NCBI RefSeq assembly: GCF_001761485.1
Contig: NC_090773.1
Coordinates: 3,565,464 to 3,629,463 of the forward strand
Reading direction: 5' to 3'
DNA length: 64,000 nucleotides
From: Yarrowia lipolytica
Lineage: Eukaryota > Ascomycota > Dipodascomycetes > Dipodascales
The notes under the pieces are model-generated. The model did no database searches. It saw only the letters and a program-made list of their open reading frames with translations, and was not told the DNA's origin. The translations under genes were made by a program, and so were the position numbers. Positions 41,668 to 52,633 of this stretch are shown here, one piece after another. Each line of letters opens with the position of its first letter. Position 1 is the stretch's first letter.

Positions 41668-42907
41668 TTAGAGCTCCTCGCCAGCATCAATCTTAGCCTG
41701 GCCGTACTTCTTGATTCGAATGGCGTTGACGGTGATGAAACCGGAGGTGTCAGTGGGGTCAAAGTCGGTGAGCTCGTCCATGGAGGCCTCGGTGGCATCG
41801 TAGAGCTTCTCGGTCTCGGAGGATCGGCCAAGGATGTACATGCCACCCTTGTAGAGTCGGCATCGGACCTGACCGTTGACGGACTTCTGGGAAGGTCCGA
41901 TCATGGCTCGCACAAACTCGCACTCGGGAGTGTAGTACAGACCGTTGTAGAGAATCTTGGAGAAGGTGGGGGTGACAAACTGGTCTCTGATGGCTCGGAC
42001 CTCTCGGTCCATGACCAGACCCTCGAGATCAATATGAGCAGATCGGAGGATGGTGAGACCGGGGGTCTCGTAGCAGCCTCGGGACTTGATTCCAATGAAT
42101 CGGTTCTCGACAATGTCGATTCGGCCGACACCGTTTCGTCGAGCGAGCTTGTTAGCGGTCAGGAAGAGCTCAACGGGCTCCTTGACAGACTTGTCGCCCT
42201 CATAGATGAGCTCGACGGGGATACCCTTCTCGAACTTGACGGTGAAGTCCTCTGGTGTGTCGGGGGGCGTCGGGGGGTCGACAGTAAGTCCACATGTCCT
42301 TGGGGGGAGTGGTATCGGGGTCCTCAAGAATACCAGCTTCGAAAGAGATGTGAGCCAGGTTCTCATCGGTAGACCAGGGCTTAGCCTTGGTCTGGGTCAC
42401 AGCAATACCCTTATCGGCAGCGTAGTCGAGCAGATCCTTTCGTCCAACAAATCGCTTGATGAACTCGGGGTCTCTCCAGGGAGCAATGACCTCGACATCG
42501 GGCTTAAGGGCGTAGAAAGACAGCTCGAATCGGACCTGGTCGTTACCCTTTCCAGTGCAGCCGTGGGAAACGGCGAAGCAGCCCTCCTCCTTGGCAACCT
42601 CGATCTGGGCCTTAGCGATGACGGGTCGGGCCAGAGAGGTACCGAGCAGGTAAACGTTCTCGTAGATGGCGTTGGTCTGGACGGCGGGGAAGCACAGCTC
42701 CTCAACGAACTCCTTTCGGATGTCCTTGACAACGAACTTGACGGCGCCGACCTTGAGGGCCTTCTCTCGAGCAGCCTCGAAGTCCTCCTCCTGGCCAACA
42801 TCGGCCATGAAGGCAACCACCTCGTAGCCCTCCTCAATGAGCCAGGCGAGGATCACAGAGGTATCCAGACCTCCGGAGTAGGCCAAACAGACTTTTCCCT
42901 TAGACAT
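41668..42907 (-). CDS. ARG1: Argininosuccinate synthase, frame broken near 42260-42300
   Basis: It makes argininosuccinate from citrulline, aspartate and ATP. The N-terminal frame from 42907 has the ATP loop AYSGGLDTSVILAW, the GCTGKGNDQVRFE motif and EAGILEDPDTTPPKDMW. The rest (VKFEKGIPVELIYEG to KIDAGEEL) is in another frame. Around the break, LTVDP appears in one frame and PPDAP in another, where relatives read K-L-T-V-D-P-x-D-A-P in one line. At least one indel is needed and three clustered ones (about two bases lost, one C lost, one C gained) fit best. With these repaired, the length would be about 413, as in the family. Read as is, the product is a truncated, inactive protein. Confidence 0.92.
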
Positions 42908-42979
42908 TGTGTGTGGTGTGTGTGTTGTAGTTGTGTTGTGTGGTGCACAAATTTTCTCTGGGGGAGAGAGGGCTGGGAG

Positions 42980-42986
42980 TATATAA
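42980..42986 (-). promoter_or_regulatory. TATA box of ARG1
   Basis: TATATAA on the plus strand is TTATATA on the gene strand, 73-79 bp ahead of the ATG. Confidence 0.55.
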
Positions 42987-43029
42987 GTGATGAAAAATGT
43001 GTCGAGCAGACTTTTTGAAACTTAACCTG

Positions 43030-43036
43030 TGACTCA
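43030..43036 (-). promoter_or_regulatory. Gcn4-type site upstream of ARG1
   Basis: TGACTCA, a perfect heptamer, lies about 125 bp before the ARG1 ATG and just beyond the TATA box, an ideal activator position for an arginine gene under general control. Confidence 0.55.
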
Positions 43037-44485
43037 GATAACGGATACGCTAGAGCCGAAATTCAGTCACCACACGCACCGTGCCTGTGTGCTGCAGTTT
43101 AAGCAGGTTTGGTTATGTGGAGAATACTAGTGTATTTTTGCATGCTGCTTTGTGGCCAATCAAATTGTCTCATTGCACTATCTACTGTGGTTTTAGTGGG
43201 ATGGCAAGCACACCCACAGTTAGCCGTTCACATGAGGGCAACTCTAAAATTTCAGAGATTCGGACAACGACGACGACACAATCTCGCTCATCTTTAGATC
43301 GGTATAGGACTCCCGAAACAATCTGAATATTTTCAATGACCCGCACATAAATTCTCGTTCTAAACGGGCAACTCCCGAACCTCACGCATGCACAATTAAT
43401 TAGTCATGGGCCCTAATTATGGGTGTGATGTTGAGCCTGTCACAAAATCTGCAAGTCGGTTACTGGTCTTCTAACTTTGGATTGGGCGATAACAGCCATG
43501 ACTTTCCCAACACAGACATTGGAGTGCATGGCAGGATGGACGGTAGAGCTGAAAAGGGGGGTATGTTATAGAAAGGAGGTGCGAGGGTTGTATATTAAGT
43601 CCCTTGGACGTCTTTATATCCCGGGATCAATCGACAATGGCTCTATCAACAACATATCAACAATACCATGGCCTATCATCGATTTTGTCTTCGATACACA
43701 ACTCAAAGTCATTCCCCAGTGAACCCCAGGCTGTTCGATTGACCATGCTTCACTGTAGACGGTGCATACATTTCATGCAGCTCGGAACAAGTGTGCCGCA
43801 AAATAAAAGAGAGAAGGATTCTGGGGATAGATAATCGAGGTGATGTTCAAACATCTTTTTGTCCGTTCAGGTACAAAGTACGATACCAACGCGGAGAGTT
43901 TGTAAACGAGTCTTATCTGTGAGTTCTCAAGATGATATCCCTCTGCCCGTGTCACCCCTGTCCCCTTTTTATCGATCTACTGTAATTACATACTCCTCGT
44001 ATACACATTCGGAGCAATTGTGGAGAAACTGTGCACATGAGACTTATTATATTGACATACTGGATACTATAATTCACACAAATCCAGTTGTTTATGTCTT
44101 GGTGTGGTTCAGACACACGAGTTTGCCCCGAAAACACGCTTTCCAAACAAACCTGATATCTTGAAATCGGCATCATGTTCCAAATTAAAGTTGACTCGCA
44201 TTAACGGTGGTGTGTCAGTAAAGCACATCATCATGTGAGGTTTGGTGAGAAAGTACATCAGATAGCTTGCTGGATCTATCGCGATCACATTAAAGACGGT
44301 ACAACATCAACTACAAGTGGATCTTGTTTCAACATTGCTTTCGCAGACTCACAGCGCCCACCCACACACACACAAGCCTAACTCTCTCGACTTCAAGCTC
44401 ACACGACCTAATTACAGTGTACTGTGCTCATAAGTAAACCTCACTCTCCCGTCCCTAGAAACTGCATCGCCACCATCACACAATC

Positions 44486-45835
44486 ATGCTAACCGTCTCC
44501 GTGATATCTGGTGGTACCGCCACCAATAGCATGGTGCAGATGCTGGAACAGTTGTCATCGAGTATCTCCTACATCATGCCCATCTCCGACAACGGTGGAT
44601 CGACGTCTGAAATCATCCGAGTGGTGGGTGGCCCCGCTATCGGTGACATCCGATCTAGATGCACCCGAATCATTCCGACAGACCCGCCAATTTCGAACAG
44701 CTTAAGAGATCTACTATGCCACCGACTGCCAGTAGACGAGGTGGATGCTCAGGCTGAATGGTCACAGATCGTCAATGGTACACACCCCATGTGGGTGGGT
44801 GTTCCTTCGCATTACAGAGAGATGGTTCGACCGTTCTTCATCAAGGTCGGGGCAGAGTTCTTGAAACGATCGAGACCGGGAAGGGAGTTTGTGTACTCGT
44901 CAGCATCGATCGGAAACCTGTTCCTGACTGGAGCTCGGTTGTTCACAGGTTCTCTGGAGTCAGCTGTGGAAATGATGTTACGTATCACACACGTTTCTCA
45001 TGACACAGAGGTGCTCCCCGCACTCAACACCAACTTTATGCATCACATTGCTGCTCTGTTGCACAATGGAACGGTCATCTTTGGCCAGAGTCAGATTTCT
45101 CATCCTGAGGAACCATCCATTGATTCCCTTTCGGTAGAGGCTGATCCTGAAATGGTGCCCACAACAGCACCTCTGGGATACGGCAAGCCGAGGTCCTGCT
45201 CAATCGATGGAGAGGATGCTCACATGCCGTTCACTCACCCAGATCTCACAAACTCACAGCTTAACTTTTCGAAAAGCTATCAGGTCCCATTGGAGTCGCC
45301 CATTAGAAGAGTGTTTTACATCAACCCATTTGGATTAGAGATCCACCCAAAGGCCAGCACTCGTGTCCAGCGTGCCCTTGCAGAATCAAACTGTGTTATT
45401 TATTCCATTGGATCTCTGTACACATCCCTGATTCCTGTTCTACTCTTGAGAGGCGTGGCTGACTCTATTGAAACAAAGCTAGAAAACGGACTGACCAAGA
45501 CCAAGGTTATGCTTCTAAATGGCTCTCCTGATCGTGAGACCAACGGCATGAGCGCTGTTGAGCATGTGGAGGCAGTGGTCAAGGCCTGTCTGTACTCTAA
45601 ACTTCAACGTGAGTGCACGGCCCAGGAGATTTCCGACTGCGATTGGACCCGATTCCTGACTCACGTTATGTCGCCTTATGTTCTTCCACCCGTGTGTCTG
45701 AAGGAACTCGAAGATCACGACATCAATGTTATCCAGATGGAGGAGAGGGAAGTCGATGAGGATGGAAAGCCAATCTATGACCAAAAGGCACTGCTGCGGG
45801 AATTAACAGAGCTAAACAATTGTGCACACAAGTAA
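44486..45835 (+). CDS. CofD/YvcK-like (UPF0052) protein, Ynl011c homologue
   Basis: A 449-residue protein of the CofD/GlmR (YvcK) superfamily, close in length to S. cerevisiae Ynl011c (444). The N-terminal Rossmann-like part has the nucleotide-sugar loop GGTATNSM and the PISDNGGSTSEIIR motif of the family; VYSSASIGNLFLTGARLFTG and YSIGSLYTSLIPVLLL are further conserved blocks. Bacterial relatives bind UDP-sugars and steer cell wall precursor metabolism or transfer lactyl-phosphate to F420; the yeast role is unknown. No membrane segment or signal is seen. It is followed on the same strand by the HAD phosphatase homologous to Ynl010w, its neighbour in S. cerevisiae too. Confidence 0.88.
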   Translation: MLTVSVISGGTATNSMVQMLEQLSSSISYIMPISDNGGSTSEIIRVVGGPAIGDIRSRCTRIIPTDPPISNSLRDLLCHRLPVDEVDAQAEWSQIVNGTHPMWVGVPSHYREMVRPFFIKVGAEFLKRSRPGREFVYSSASIGNLFLTGARLFTGSLESAVEMMLRITHVSHDTEVLPALNTNFMHHIAALLHNGTVIFGQSQISHPEEPSIDSLSVEADPEMVPTTAPLGYGKPRSCSIDGEDAHMPFTHPDLTNSQLNFSKSYQVPLESPIRRVFYINPFGLEIHPKASTRVQRALAESNCVIYSIGSLYTSLIPVLLLRGVADSIETKLENGLTKTKVMLLNGSPDRETNGMSAVEHVEAVVKACLYSKLQRECTAQEISDCDWTRFLTHVMSPYVLPPVCLKELEDHDINVIQMEEREVDEDGKPIYDQKALLRELTELNNCAHK

Positions 45836-46724
45836 GTACAATACAACTGCATGAATATCCCGGTGCGGCGCTTTTGGGCTTTTTGCCCGAATTCATCTGA
45901 GCCCCTTAAAAAGCCCGTACATCCACAGACACTGGCATACAGTAGACCTGGCACATCTTAATTATGCTCAATATGCAGGTCATGCCGAATCTAACTCTGA
46001 GCTATATCCGAAGTGTCAAAGCTCTCCGCCAATACCATGGCCCAAAAAGACACCAATGGCTGTCTTTTGAAAATCGAAAGTTGAACGCCACTTGCAACAC
46101 GTAAACCATGGAGTAATAAGCTCACGTGTAATGGTATGACCAACGGTTGTACATACTATGAATTGAGGTCGCATCTGTGGTCAAGCGTCCTGACCGTTGA
46201 ACATGCGATGTCCGTAGTACATGAGCCGGTGGTGCATTGAGCTGGTAGAAGTCGAGGGACAAGTGTTGATTTGACACAATGGGCGCGAGTGCATCGGACA
46301 CCAGTCAGCCATGCCCATTTCCCGGCGTAAACTTCTATGACCCCATCTACTGTACGAGTACGTCTATTTCCCTCACAGGCCCTTAAAAACTCCTGCAGTT
46401 GTGCCTCTTGCATTATTACGTTGGGTCCACGGAAGTAATTAGAAGGGATGTTGAGTATGAGAAGAACGGGACGGAATCACAAAACATATTTGATGGTGAT
46501 ACTAATGACTATATATTTCAACCACACCAACGTCACTTACAAAATCCCACGTCAACAGCCCCGATCCACGTGTCATCTTCTTCGCCCTTCTCCCGAACAC
46601 GCATAAACTCCATATGGAACAAGGTTCAATAGTGCTTGTCGGGCTCCTGATATATATGTAGCAACTCCTCTTATTTATATACTCTTCTCTGTTGCACAAG
46701 ACACTCTTCATCAACACACACACA
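45836..46724. other. Spacer between the CofD-like gene and PYP1
   Basis: No gene is seen. A 9-bp perfect inverted repeat (GGGCTTTTT ... AAAAAGCCC, 45876-45916) lies just beyond the CofD-like stop. The PYP1 end holds TATA and a CA-rich leader. Confidence 0.45.
46651..46657 (+). promoter_or_regulatory. TATA box of PYP1
   Basis: TATATAT lies 68-74 bp before the ATG. A second AT-rich stretch is at 46671-46680. Confidence 0.5.
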
Positions 46725-47489
46725 ATGACTGCCACTTCTACAATCAACGGTACTCCCGCAATGGCCACCAACCCCAAGGCCATTGTCTTTTCCGACTGGG
46801 ATGGAACCATTACTCTGCAGGACTCCAACGACTGGCTCACCGACAATCTCGGCTTTGGAGTCGAGAAGCGAAAGTTCTACAACGCAGAGATCCTCCACGA
46901 GCGAATGTCCTTCTCCGAGGCCTTCAAGATCATGTTGGATTCCGTCAAGACCCCCTTCCCCGAGTGTATCGAGCAGCTTCTCAATAACATTGACCTCGAT
47001 CCCGGGTTTGCCGTCTTCTACAAGTGGTGCAAGGAACGAAATATTCCCGTGGTCGTGGTTTCATCTGGTATGAAGCCCGTCATCTTTGCTCTGCTCAAGA
47101 AGCTGGTTGGAGAGGAGGCCGCAGATGACATTGAGATCATCGCTAACGATGTGAAGATCGAGCCTGATGGAGAGTGGAACATTGTCTACCGAGACGAGTC
47201 GCATTTTGGCCACGACAAGTCCCGATGCATCAAGCCCTACGCCGAGCTCCCCGAGGGCAAGCGACCCACCATGTTCTACTGTGGTGACGGTGTCTCTGAT
47301 CTCTCTGCCGCAAGGGAGACAGATCTGCTGTTCGCCAAGGCTGGCAAGGATCTGATTGTCTACCTCGAGAAGATGTCTCTGCCTTACAACATCTTCCACT
47401 CCTTCGCTGATATCAACAAGCGAGTCGACGAGATCTACTCCGGAAAGCTCACTCTCAAGGAGGCTGAGGCCACCCATACCATCCAGTAA
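46725..47489 (+). CDS. PYP1: HAD-family polyol/sugar phosphate phosphatase (Ynl010w/Pyp1 homologue)
   Basis: A 254-residue cytosolic phosphatase. The ATG at 46725 (MTATSTING) follows a CACACACA leader. HAD motifs are clear: nucleophile FSDWDGTIT near residue 26 (both Asp present), motif II VVVSSGMKP, a Lys in HDKSRCIKP, and the metal-binding GDGVSDLSAA. The helical cap (FGVEKRKFYNAEILHERMSF) is of the phosphoserine phosphatase/PHOSPHO type. S. cerevisiae Pyp1 (241 residues) dephosphorylates sugar alcohol phosphates such as sorbitol and ribitol phosphate. In a polyol-producing yeast this is a natural candidate for a polyol-phosphate step (inference). Codon bias is strong, suggesting abundant protein. 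Confidence 0.88.
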   Translation: MTATSTINGTPAMATNPKAIVFSDWDGTITLQDSNDWLTDNLGFGVEKRKFYNAEILHERMSFSEAFKIMLDSVKTPFPECIEQLLNNIDLDPGFAVFYKWCKERNIPVVVVSSGMKPVIFALLKKLVGEEAADDIEIIANDVKIEPDGEWNIVYRDESHFGHDKSRCIKPYAELPEGKRPTMFYCGDGVSDLSAARETDLLFAKAGKDLIVYLEKMSLPYNIFHSFADINKRVDEIYSGKLTLKEAEATHTIQ

Positions 47490-47825
47490 GCAAATTATAT
47501 ATAGATGACGAATACTAATAGACCAATTGACCGGAAACTCGCAATTTTGATACTTGTGCCTCTCACAGGCACTGTGATGTAATTTAACAACACGGCAATC
47601 ACCGTATTTGGGTCCTACCCTAACCCGATTATGTAACTTGGTCTTCACCACATACACACACAAAGGGGTAAATCTACTGTATTTGTGAGACCGAGACGAT
47701 ATTATGAGCTTCAGAGCAACTGACTGCTCCCAAACTCATTTGTCCATTTGTCTACATACATCTCATGTATTAGTATGAGTACATTCATTCTACCTCGCGA
47801 CCCCATATGTTCTAAAAGTCCCAAA
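47490..47825. other. Convergent spacer between PYP1 and APS1
   Basis: No gene or notable structure is seen. Confidence 0.45.
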
Positions 47826-48762
47826 TTATGCCAATAGTCTCGACAGACCCTCCTCCTCGTTTTCGGCTGCCTCCAGAGCATCCTGCTGAGAGATTCGTCT
47901 AAGAACCTCTCGCTTCGACGACTCCTGGATCTCTCCTCCGACCACAATCTCGTCGAGAATGTAGTATGCTTTTTGGAAGTTGAAGATGATATCGAGCTCG
48001 CACACGTTGCCGTAATACTTGTCCATCTGCTCAACGTATCTGTGAATGATTTCGAGAGTGTTTAGTTCGTTGTCATCGGAGTCGATGCCTGTAATGAAAA
48101 ATAGCGATGCATAACGTCTGAAAACAACCTTGGTTTCTGTGTTAGTCTTTTTTCGTGGTGGTGCATCACTGAGGACACAACATTGCCCACTGGACTGGGA
48201 GACTGCCGCAGTATTGAATCAACAATACAAAGTGACTTATTTGTCCACTCCTTTTGTGCAGTCTTCTGACGGGTCGTGTAGTCTTGTCGTCATCTGCCGC
48301 ACAGCTCCTTTTCTCTCTCGCGTCGTCACTACTGCTGTAATGTTTCCGATAGCTCGGTATCAGACACCTCGGCGATCAGTGAGCCATTTTTACCGACCCC
48401 AAGAAAGTGTAGCTCTGCAGCGCTCTTCTTGCCACTTCACAGCACAATGAACTAAGCCACAGCACTCATTGTGGATGAGGTGTTTCGTAGAGGTACTCTT
48501 CTTGGAAGAATTTCTGACGGTGGCTCAGCAAGAAGTGAACCAACTCGCGCTTGGTAAGTCATCGAGCCAACGCAGTCACGTCCTCCTTATCTTACTCACC
48601 CTTGTGTTCAATGACATTGCACATCTTTGTTCGTCTGGAAAGAACCAGTGCAGTAACCTCCTTGACGATCTTGGCCTTTTCACGGGTGCCGAGAGTTGTG
48701 AACCATTTGGCCAGACGAACCTTGCCCTGACGCGATAGCAACAGCAGATATTGGATGGCCAT
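47826..48762 (-). CDS. APS1: AP-1 clathrin adaptor sigma subunit (two exons)
   Basis: The small chain of the AP-1 complex at the trans-Golgi/endosomes. Exon 1 is 48762-48600 ([20 protein letters not shown] to NVIEHK), exon 2 is 48136-47826 ([17 protein letters not shown] onward), and the product is 157 residues, the family length. The 463-nt intron starts GTGAGT and ends CTAACACAG, and splices in phase 1 to give [18 protein letters not shown], as in relatives. The [22 protein letters not shown] and [11 protein letters not shown] segments are AP-sigma hallmarks; [15 protein letters not shown] and the [11 protein letters not shown] end are AP-1 rather than AP-2 or AP-3. The intron contains nothing recognisable. 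Confidence 0.94.
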
Positions 48763-49356
48763 TTGTTGTGTGTGTTGAGATGCTTTGATGAGAGTGGTGA
48801 AGACAGATGACACGCTTGCAGTTCCCAATGAAACTATATTGGCGACGAAGTCAGAGTGAAGCTACTTGTAGTTGTCGTGAGTTGGACTATTTGTAGCTAC
48901 TTGGAGCTATTGAAAGGCGAAGGGAGGGGATTAAAAAGGGAGAAGTATTAAAAATCAAGTCACTAGATGAGGTATTTACCTGTCGGTGATCTTTTTCCTT
49001 AGGCATAATTCAATGACTGCTAAGAGATGCAAATTAGGCTGTGTATGTCCCAAAACCATACTATAACAACCGCGATACTATAAGCAAGTACAAGTACAAT
49101 TTGTATGACACAACGAGCGGTTCACATGCATTTTTGGAACGAAATGTATCTCCCTAGAATTGAAAGAAAATAGAATCGACAAGGTCGTATGTAATCGATT
49201 GATTCTTTTACAAGTAGCTACTATCACAAGTAGCTCATCCACAGCCACCATTACTTGTACTCGTACAATTGTCGCACTTATTTTATATATAATAAAATTC
49301 TCAACTATTAACTACAACCAGTGCAATTACTGTTAACGCTCTCTAGCCTTCTCTTT
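48763..49356. other. Spacer between APS1 start and mannosyltransferase 3' end
   Basis: No gene is seen. It is upstream of APS1. Confidence 0.45.
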
Positions 49357-50625
49357 TTAGTTTTTCTGCTTCTCCCATCCCTCGGGTCGGGTCATGCCCT
49401 GAGCATCGAAGAACTTGCCAGTGCAAGAGTAGGAGTGCCAAGAGAAGTTATCGCTGGCCTGGCACATGCACCGACCATCCAGTCGCATCTTCTCGGTGGT
49501 GGGACAGTTGTTGAAAGGGTTGTGGAAGTATCCAATGTCCTCGAAGTAGTGGATAGAGTCCTTGTCGGCGAACAGAGCAGCACCAATGGAGTGAACAGGG
49601 GCATCACCCCATCGCTCGTAGAAAAATCCACCAGCGTGGTCAAGGTAGTCAAAGTAGGAGGAGTAAGCCTCTCCTCGCCACAGATCAAGGTCAGCAACCT
49701 CAAAGTTGGACCAGAAATGGCACTTGTTGTAGGTCTCTCCGTTATCGTCGGAAATGAACTTCATCAGGTTGTTGGGGTGGACCATCTGGGGGAACTGGTG
49801 CATGTACTTCTTGGTGGTCTCCCACAGAGTCTCAATGGTGGCGCCGTACTCAAACAGAGAAATGGTGAAACCGTAGGACTTATTGTTCTCTCGCATGAAC
49901 TTGAACACATCATAGTTGACGTCACAGTGCAGCTTGATGGAGGGCTCGACTCGCCAGTAGTACTTGAACTGGTTCATGATAGGGTGTCGCCAGAAGAAGC
50001 CGGACTCGTATCGGCACATATGTCGGTAGGGAATGGAGTCACCGTAGATGACCTGCTTCTGTCGCATCTCCTCTCTGGTTCGAGCAGCTCGCTCCTGATC
50101 AATGAAATCGGGGAATCCCCAGTGCTCCTCGCCAATCTTACCATAGTGGGTCTTACCTGAGCACATGGCGGTGGTCACCTTCTTGAATTCATCGGAAAAC
50201 TCGGCGTCGTTAAGGAAAACCCAGTCGTATGCAAACTGGTGGTTGAATCGGTCCTCGACCTGTCGGATAGATCCGACCAGTTCCCACAGATCACTGTTTC
50301 GAGCCAGGGTCACAAAGGTGGCGTTCTCTCGCTGGTAGTCGGTAAGGGGCTGGAACTTAGAGGGGGCAGCGTTCACGACCTTGTGGGCGGAGTCGACGGC
50401 CTTCGCGGCGCCCTCCTTGACGTCATTGGCAGCCTCCTTGGCATGCTCGACGACTGTGTCCTTGGTCTCCTCAACCTCCGTCTTGAACTCGTTCAGATCG
50501 GGCTTGGTCCTGTTGGATACCATGCCGCTGATGTCCACGGACGAGGAGCTCAGCTTGTAGAGCAGGAACATGAGCACGACCGCCAGAATGGCGAATCGGG
50601 TCACTCGCACACTGTTTCGTACCAT
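49357..50625 (-). CDS. Golgi alpha-1,2-mannosyltransferase, KRE2/MNT1/KTR family (GT15)
   Basis: It extends N- or O-linked mannan in the Golgi lumen using GDP-mannose and Mn2+. The 422 residues form a type II membrane protein: short basic cytosolic tail, signal anchor at about 11-25 ([15 protein letters not shown]), a stem to about 85, then the GT15 catalytic domain. Diagnostic blocks are [51 protein letters not shown] (with the metal-binding E-P) and [16 protein letters not shown]. The closing [20 protein letters not shown] and cysteine-rich [14 protein letters not shown] are also family features. Which S. cerevisiae member (Kre2, Ktr1, Ktr3) is closest cannot be decided by eye. Confidence 0.93.
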   Translation of the reverse strand: MVRNSVRVTRFAILAVVLMFLLYKLSSSSVDISGMVSNRTKPDLNEFKTEVEETKDTVVEHAKEAANDVKEGAAKAVDSAHKVVNAAPSKFQPLTDYQRENATFVTLARNSDLWELVGSIRQVEDRFNHQFAYDWVFLNDAEFSDEFKKVTTAMCSGKTHYGKIGEEHWGFPDFIDQERAARTREEMRQKQVIYGDSIPYRHMCRYESGFFWRHPIMNQFKYYWRVEPSIKLHCDVNYDVFKFMRENNKSYGFTISLFEYGATIETLWETTKKYMHQFPQMVHPNNLMKFISDDNGETYNKCHFWSNFEVADLDLWRGEAYSSYFDYLDHAGGFFYERWGDAPVHSIGAALFADKDSIHYFEDIGYFHNPFNNCPTTEKMRLDGRCMCQASDNFSWHSYSCTGKFFDAQGMTRPEGWEKQKN

Positions 50626-51617
50626 GTTGTGTATGTGTGGTGAGTGAAATGTGTGTATATGAAGCGAAGTGTAGGAGTATAAGAAGGAAGAACGTGTGGA
50701 GACACGCGTCCGCTACTTTACCATTTTTTGGCTTTTCACAATGCCAGCAAACAAGCAAACCTTAGTGCGGAGTACCTTCTGAAGTTCTGACCATGACGGA
50801 TTTAGGTCGCTCTCAACAGGGTGCTGGCGTTATTCTGTCCATTTACAACCCTTGTAAAGATATATTAAAGGGATCTTTCGTCCAAACTAGCCCTTTAAGG
50901 CAATAAGCCACACATAAGCTGCTCTAGCCGCCTTGTCTTTTGTGTCGTTGGGTTCGTGACAGTCGTATCACCCTATATTCGCCACGTCTGCACTTCTGTC
51001 TCGAACTTAACCCGAGTCCCAGCAGCAGCAGCAGTAGCTGAGAAATCTATATATAGTTACCCGGCTTGAAGACCATTCCAGACGCGTACGACAGGGGGTG
51101 ATGCGCAGGCTGCAGCTGCTGGAAGTTTCATCGAAACAGGACCTGCCTGTCAGTATATATCCTGCACTTGGCTGGCGCGTATATGCCGCCGCTCCATGGC
51201 TGCCCTGGAGTTCAATCTGTCCATTTGGAGCGCTTGATGTTGAAACCACTTACTACTTGTACTGTACATACTGCTGTCTTGGGTTGCGTGGAAGATACAC
51301 AGCCCACTTCTCTATCAACAGACTATTTGTACGACTGCTTGTATCTTATCTTATTAAATTAATCGCCTAGAAATTTGTGGGCGTGCGAATGTTTTATGAG
51401 CTTGAACCACGCTCCGAATGCGCCAAGTGGTTGGCTCCTCCGCTCCGCTCCTCCACACAACCAACGTCGTTAGTCCAGATGTTGACTGTTCGCTAGAACA
51501 AAAAATAGCCTCAGTCTACTGGCACAACTCGTACTATTGAAAAGTAGAAATTTTCAGCACCACAGTCGTCGTAAGTCCAGGAACGCGTAGCTGTCTAATG
51601 TCATTAAGTGCAGATCT

Positions 51618-51751
51618 AACCCTGAGGCATGGCGTGCGACGGCAATGCCCAACACACATTCTGCATCGGCGGATATACCCAAGGGGGAAAATCCAAAAGC
51701 GAAGAATGTGTGTCTCAAACTTCGCGGACACGCTGAGGGAGTCTCAGGGTC
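51618..51751. repeat. Imperfect long inverted repeat (hairpin), MITE-like
   Basis: Outer arms ACCCTGAG (51618-51625) and CTCAGGGT, and inner arms ACACACATTCT and AGAATGTGTGT, are perfect and nested in the same order, with partly pairing sequence (GCGTG...) between and around a central AT/GA-rich loop. The 134-bp element could fold into one long stem. No terminal target-site duplication was established, so origin is open. Confidence 0.5.
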
Positions 51752-52610
51752 GCACAAACTATAAAATTAATATTGCAAGTGTGTACCCCGATCTGTCGAG
51801 TGCTTTTGGTCAACTGGATGTGAGTGAACTCAACATGGCTGAAGATACGCCCTGCATAATACCTTGAGCATGTACAGGCATCTCGTTTAGTAAACTACAC
51901 GACATGGCTCACAGGCAGAAACAGATATGTGCACCCTGTCAACTGACTCATGTCGCATTACATCTGATAGTCTGGTGGTAGTCTACAGTAGTCCACTTGT
52001 AGTTACTTGTAGCATAACTCATGATAGAGTAAATTCCGTTTCTCCAGCTTCTGCTTGTTGCTAGCCACCACATCAGAGTTGACGTGTCTACTGCAGGCCA
52101 GCTGTATGCGTACTGACAGCCCTACAAGTAGTACAGCAGAACCGTAGAAATTGCGCAGTGCTAGTTTTTGGGGGAACACATACTCGATCCGTGCCCAATG
52201 GTACGTGCGGCTGGCTTTTTTTTTTTACTGCATGTGGTTTCTTGTCCTGTCAGTGTGGGGATGGTGCAACCATTAACCCATTTTTGAACCTCTTCCGGAA
52301 CAGGACTGGGCCGGGGAATTCCGTCATATTGAGAGGAGAAATACACAAAGCTGCGCCAGCGGCTGTATTATATCTACAATACAGTGCTTCATCCACTCCC
52401 GTATTTTTTGACGCATACAGCCTGACAGGCAGCAGTTCAGTATGTAAGGGTACAGTATATATACTCGTACTCGTACATACTGTACCAGTACGTCATGCTA
52501 CTTGTACTCGTATTTAATATTTTGAAGTGGTTACCATGGCAGCAGCTAATCCAACCAGATCATATTCTAAATACACACACTGCAAGTCGAGTAGCCTCAG
52601 TCCCACCGAC

Positions 52611-52622
52611 ATGTGTCCCTAG
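52611..52622 (+). promoter_or_regulatory. Minimal upstream ORF (Met-Cys-Pro-stop)
   Basis: ATG TGT CCC TAG sits 23 bases before the main ATG of the unknown membrane protein gene, in another frame, and is probably in its leader. It may dampen translation (inference). Confidence 0.4.
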
Positions 52623-52633
52623 ACACTGAAAAC

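Larger units (their letters stand above)
42908..44485. other. Divergent spacer between ARG1 and the CofD-like gene
   Basis: No supported gene in about 1.6 kb. The ARG1-proximal part has a TATA box (42980-42986) and a Gcn4-type site (43030-43036). Confidence 0.5.
50626..52633. other. Large spacer before the unknown membrane protein gene
   Basis: About 2 kb without a supported gene. It contains an imperfect long hairpin (51618-51751), a T10 run near 52218, and a GTACAGTATATATACTCGTACTCGTACATACTGTAC cluster at about 52450-52485, close to the next gene. Confidence 0.45.
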
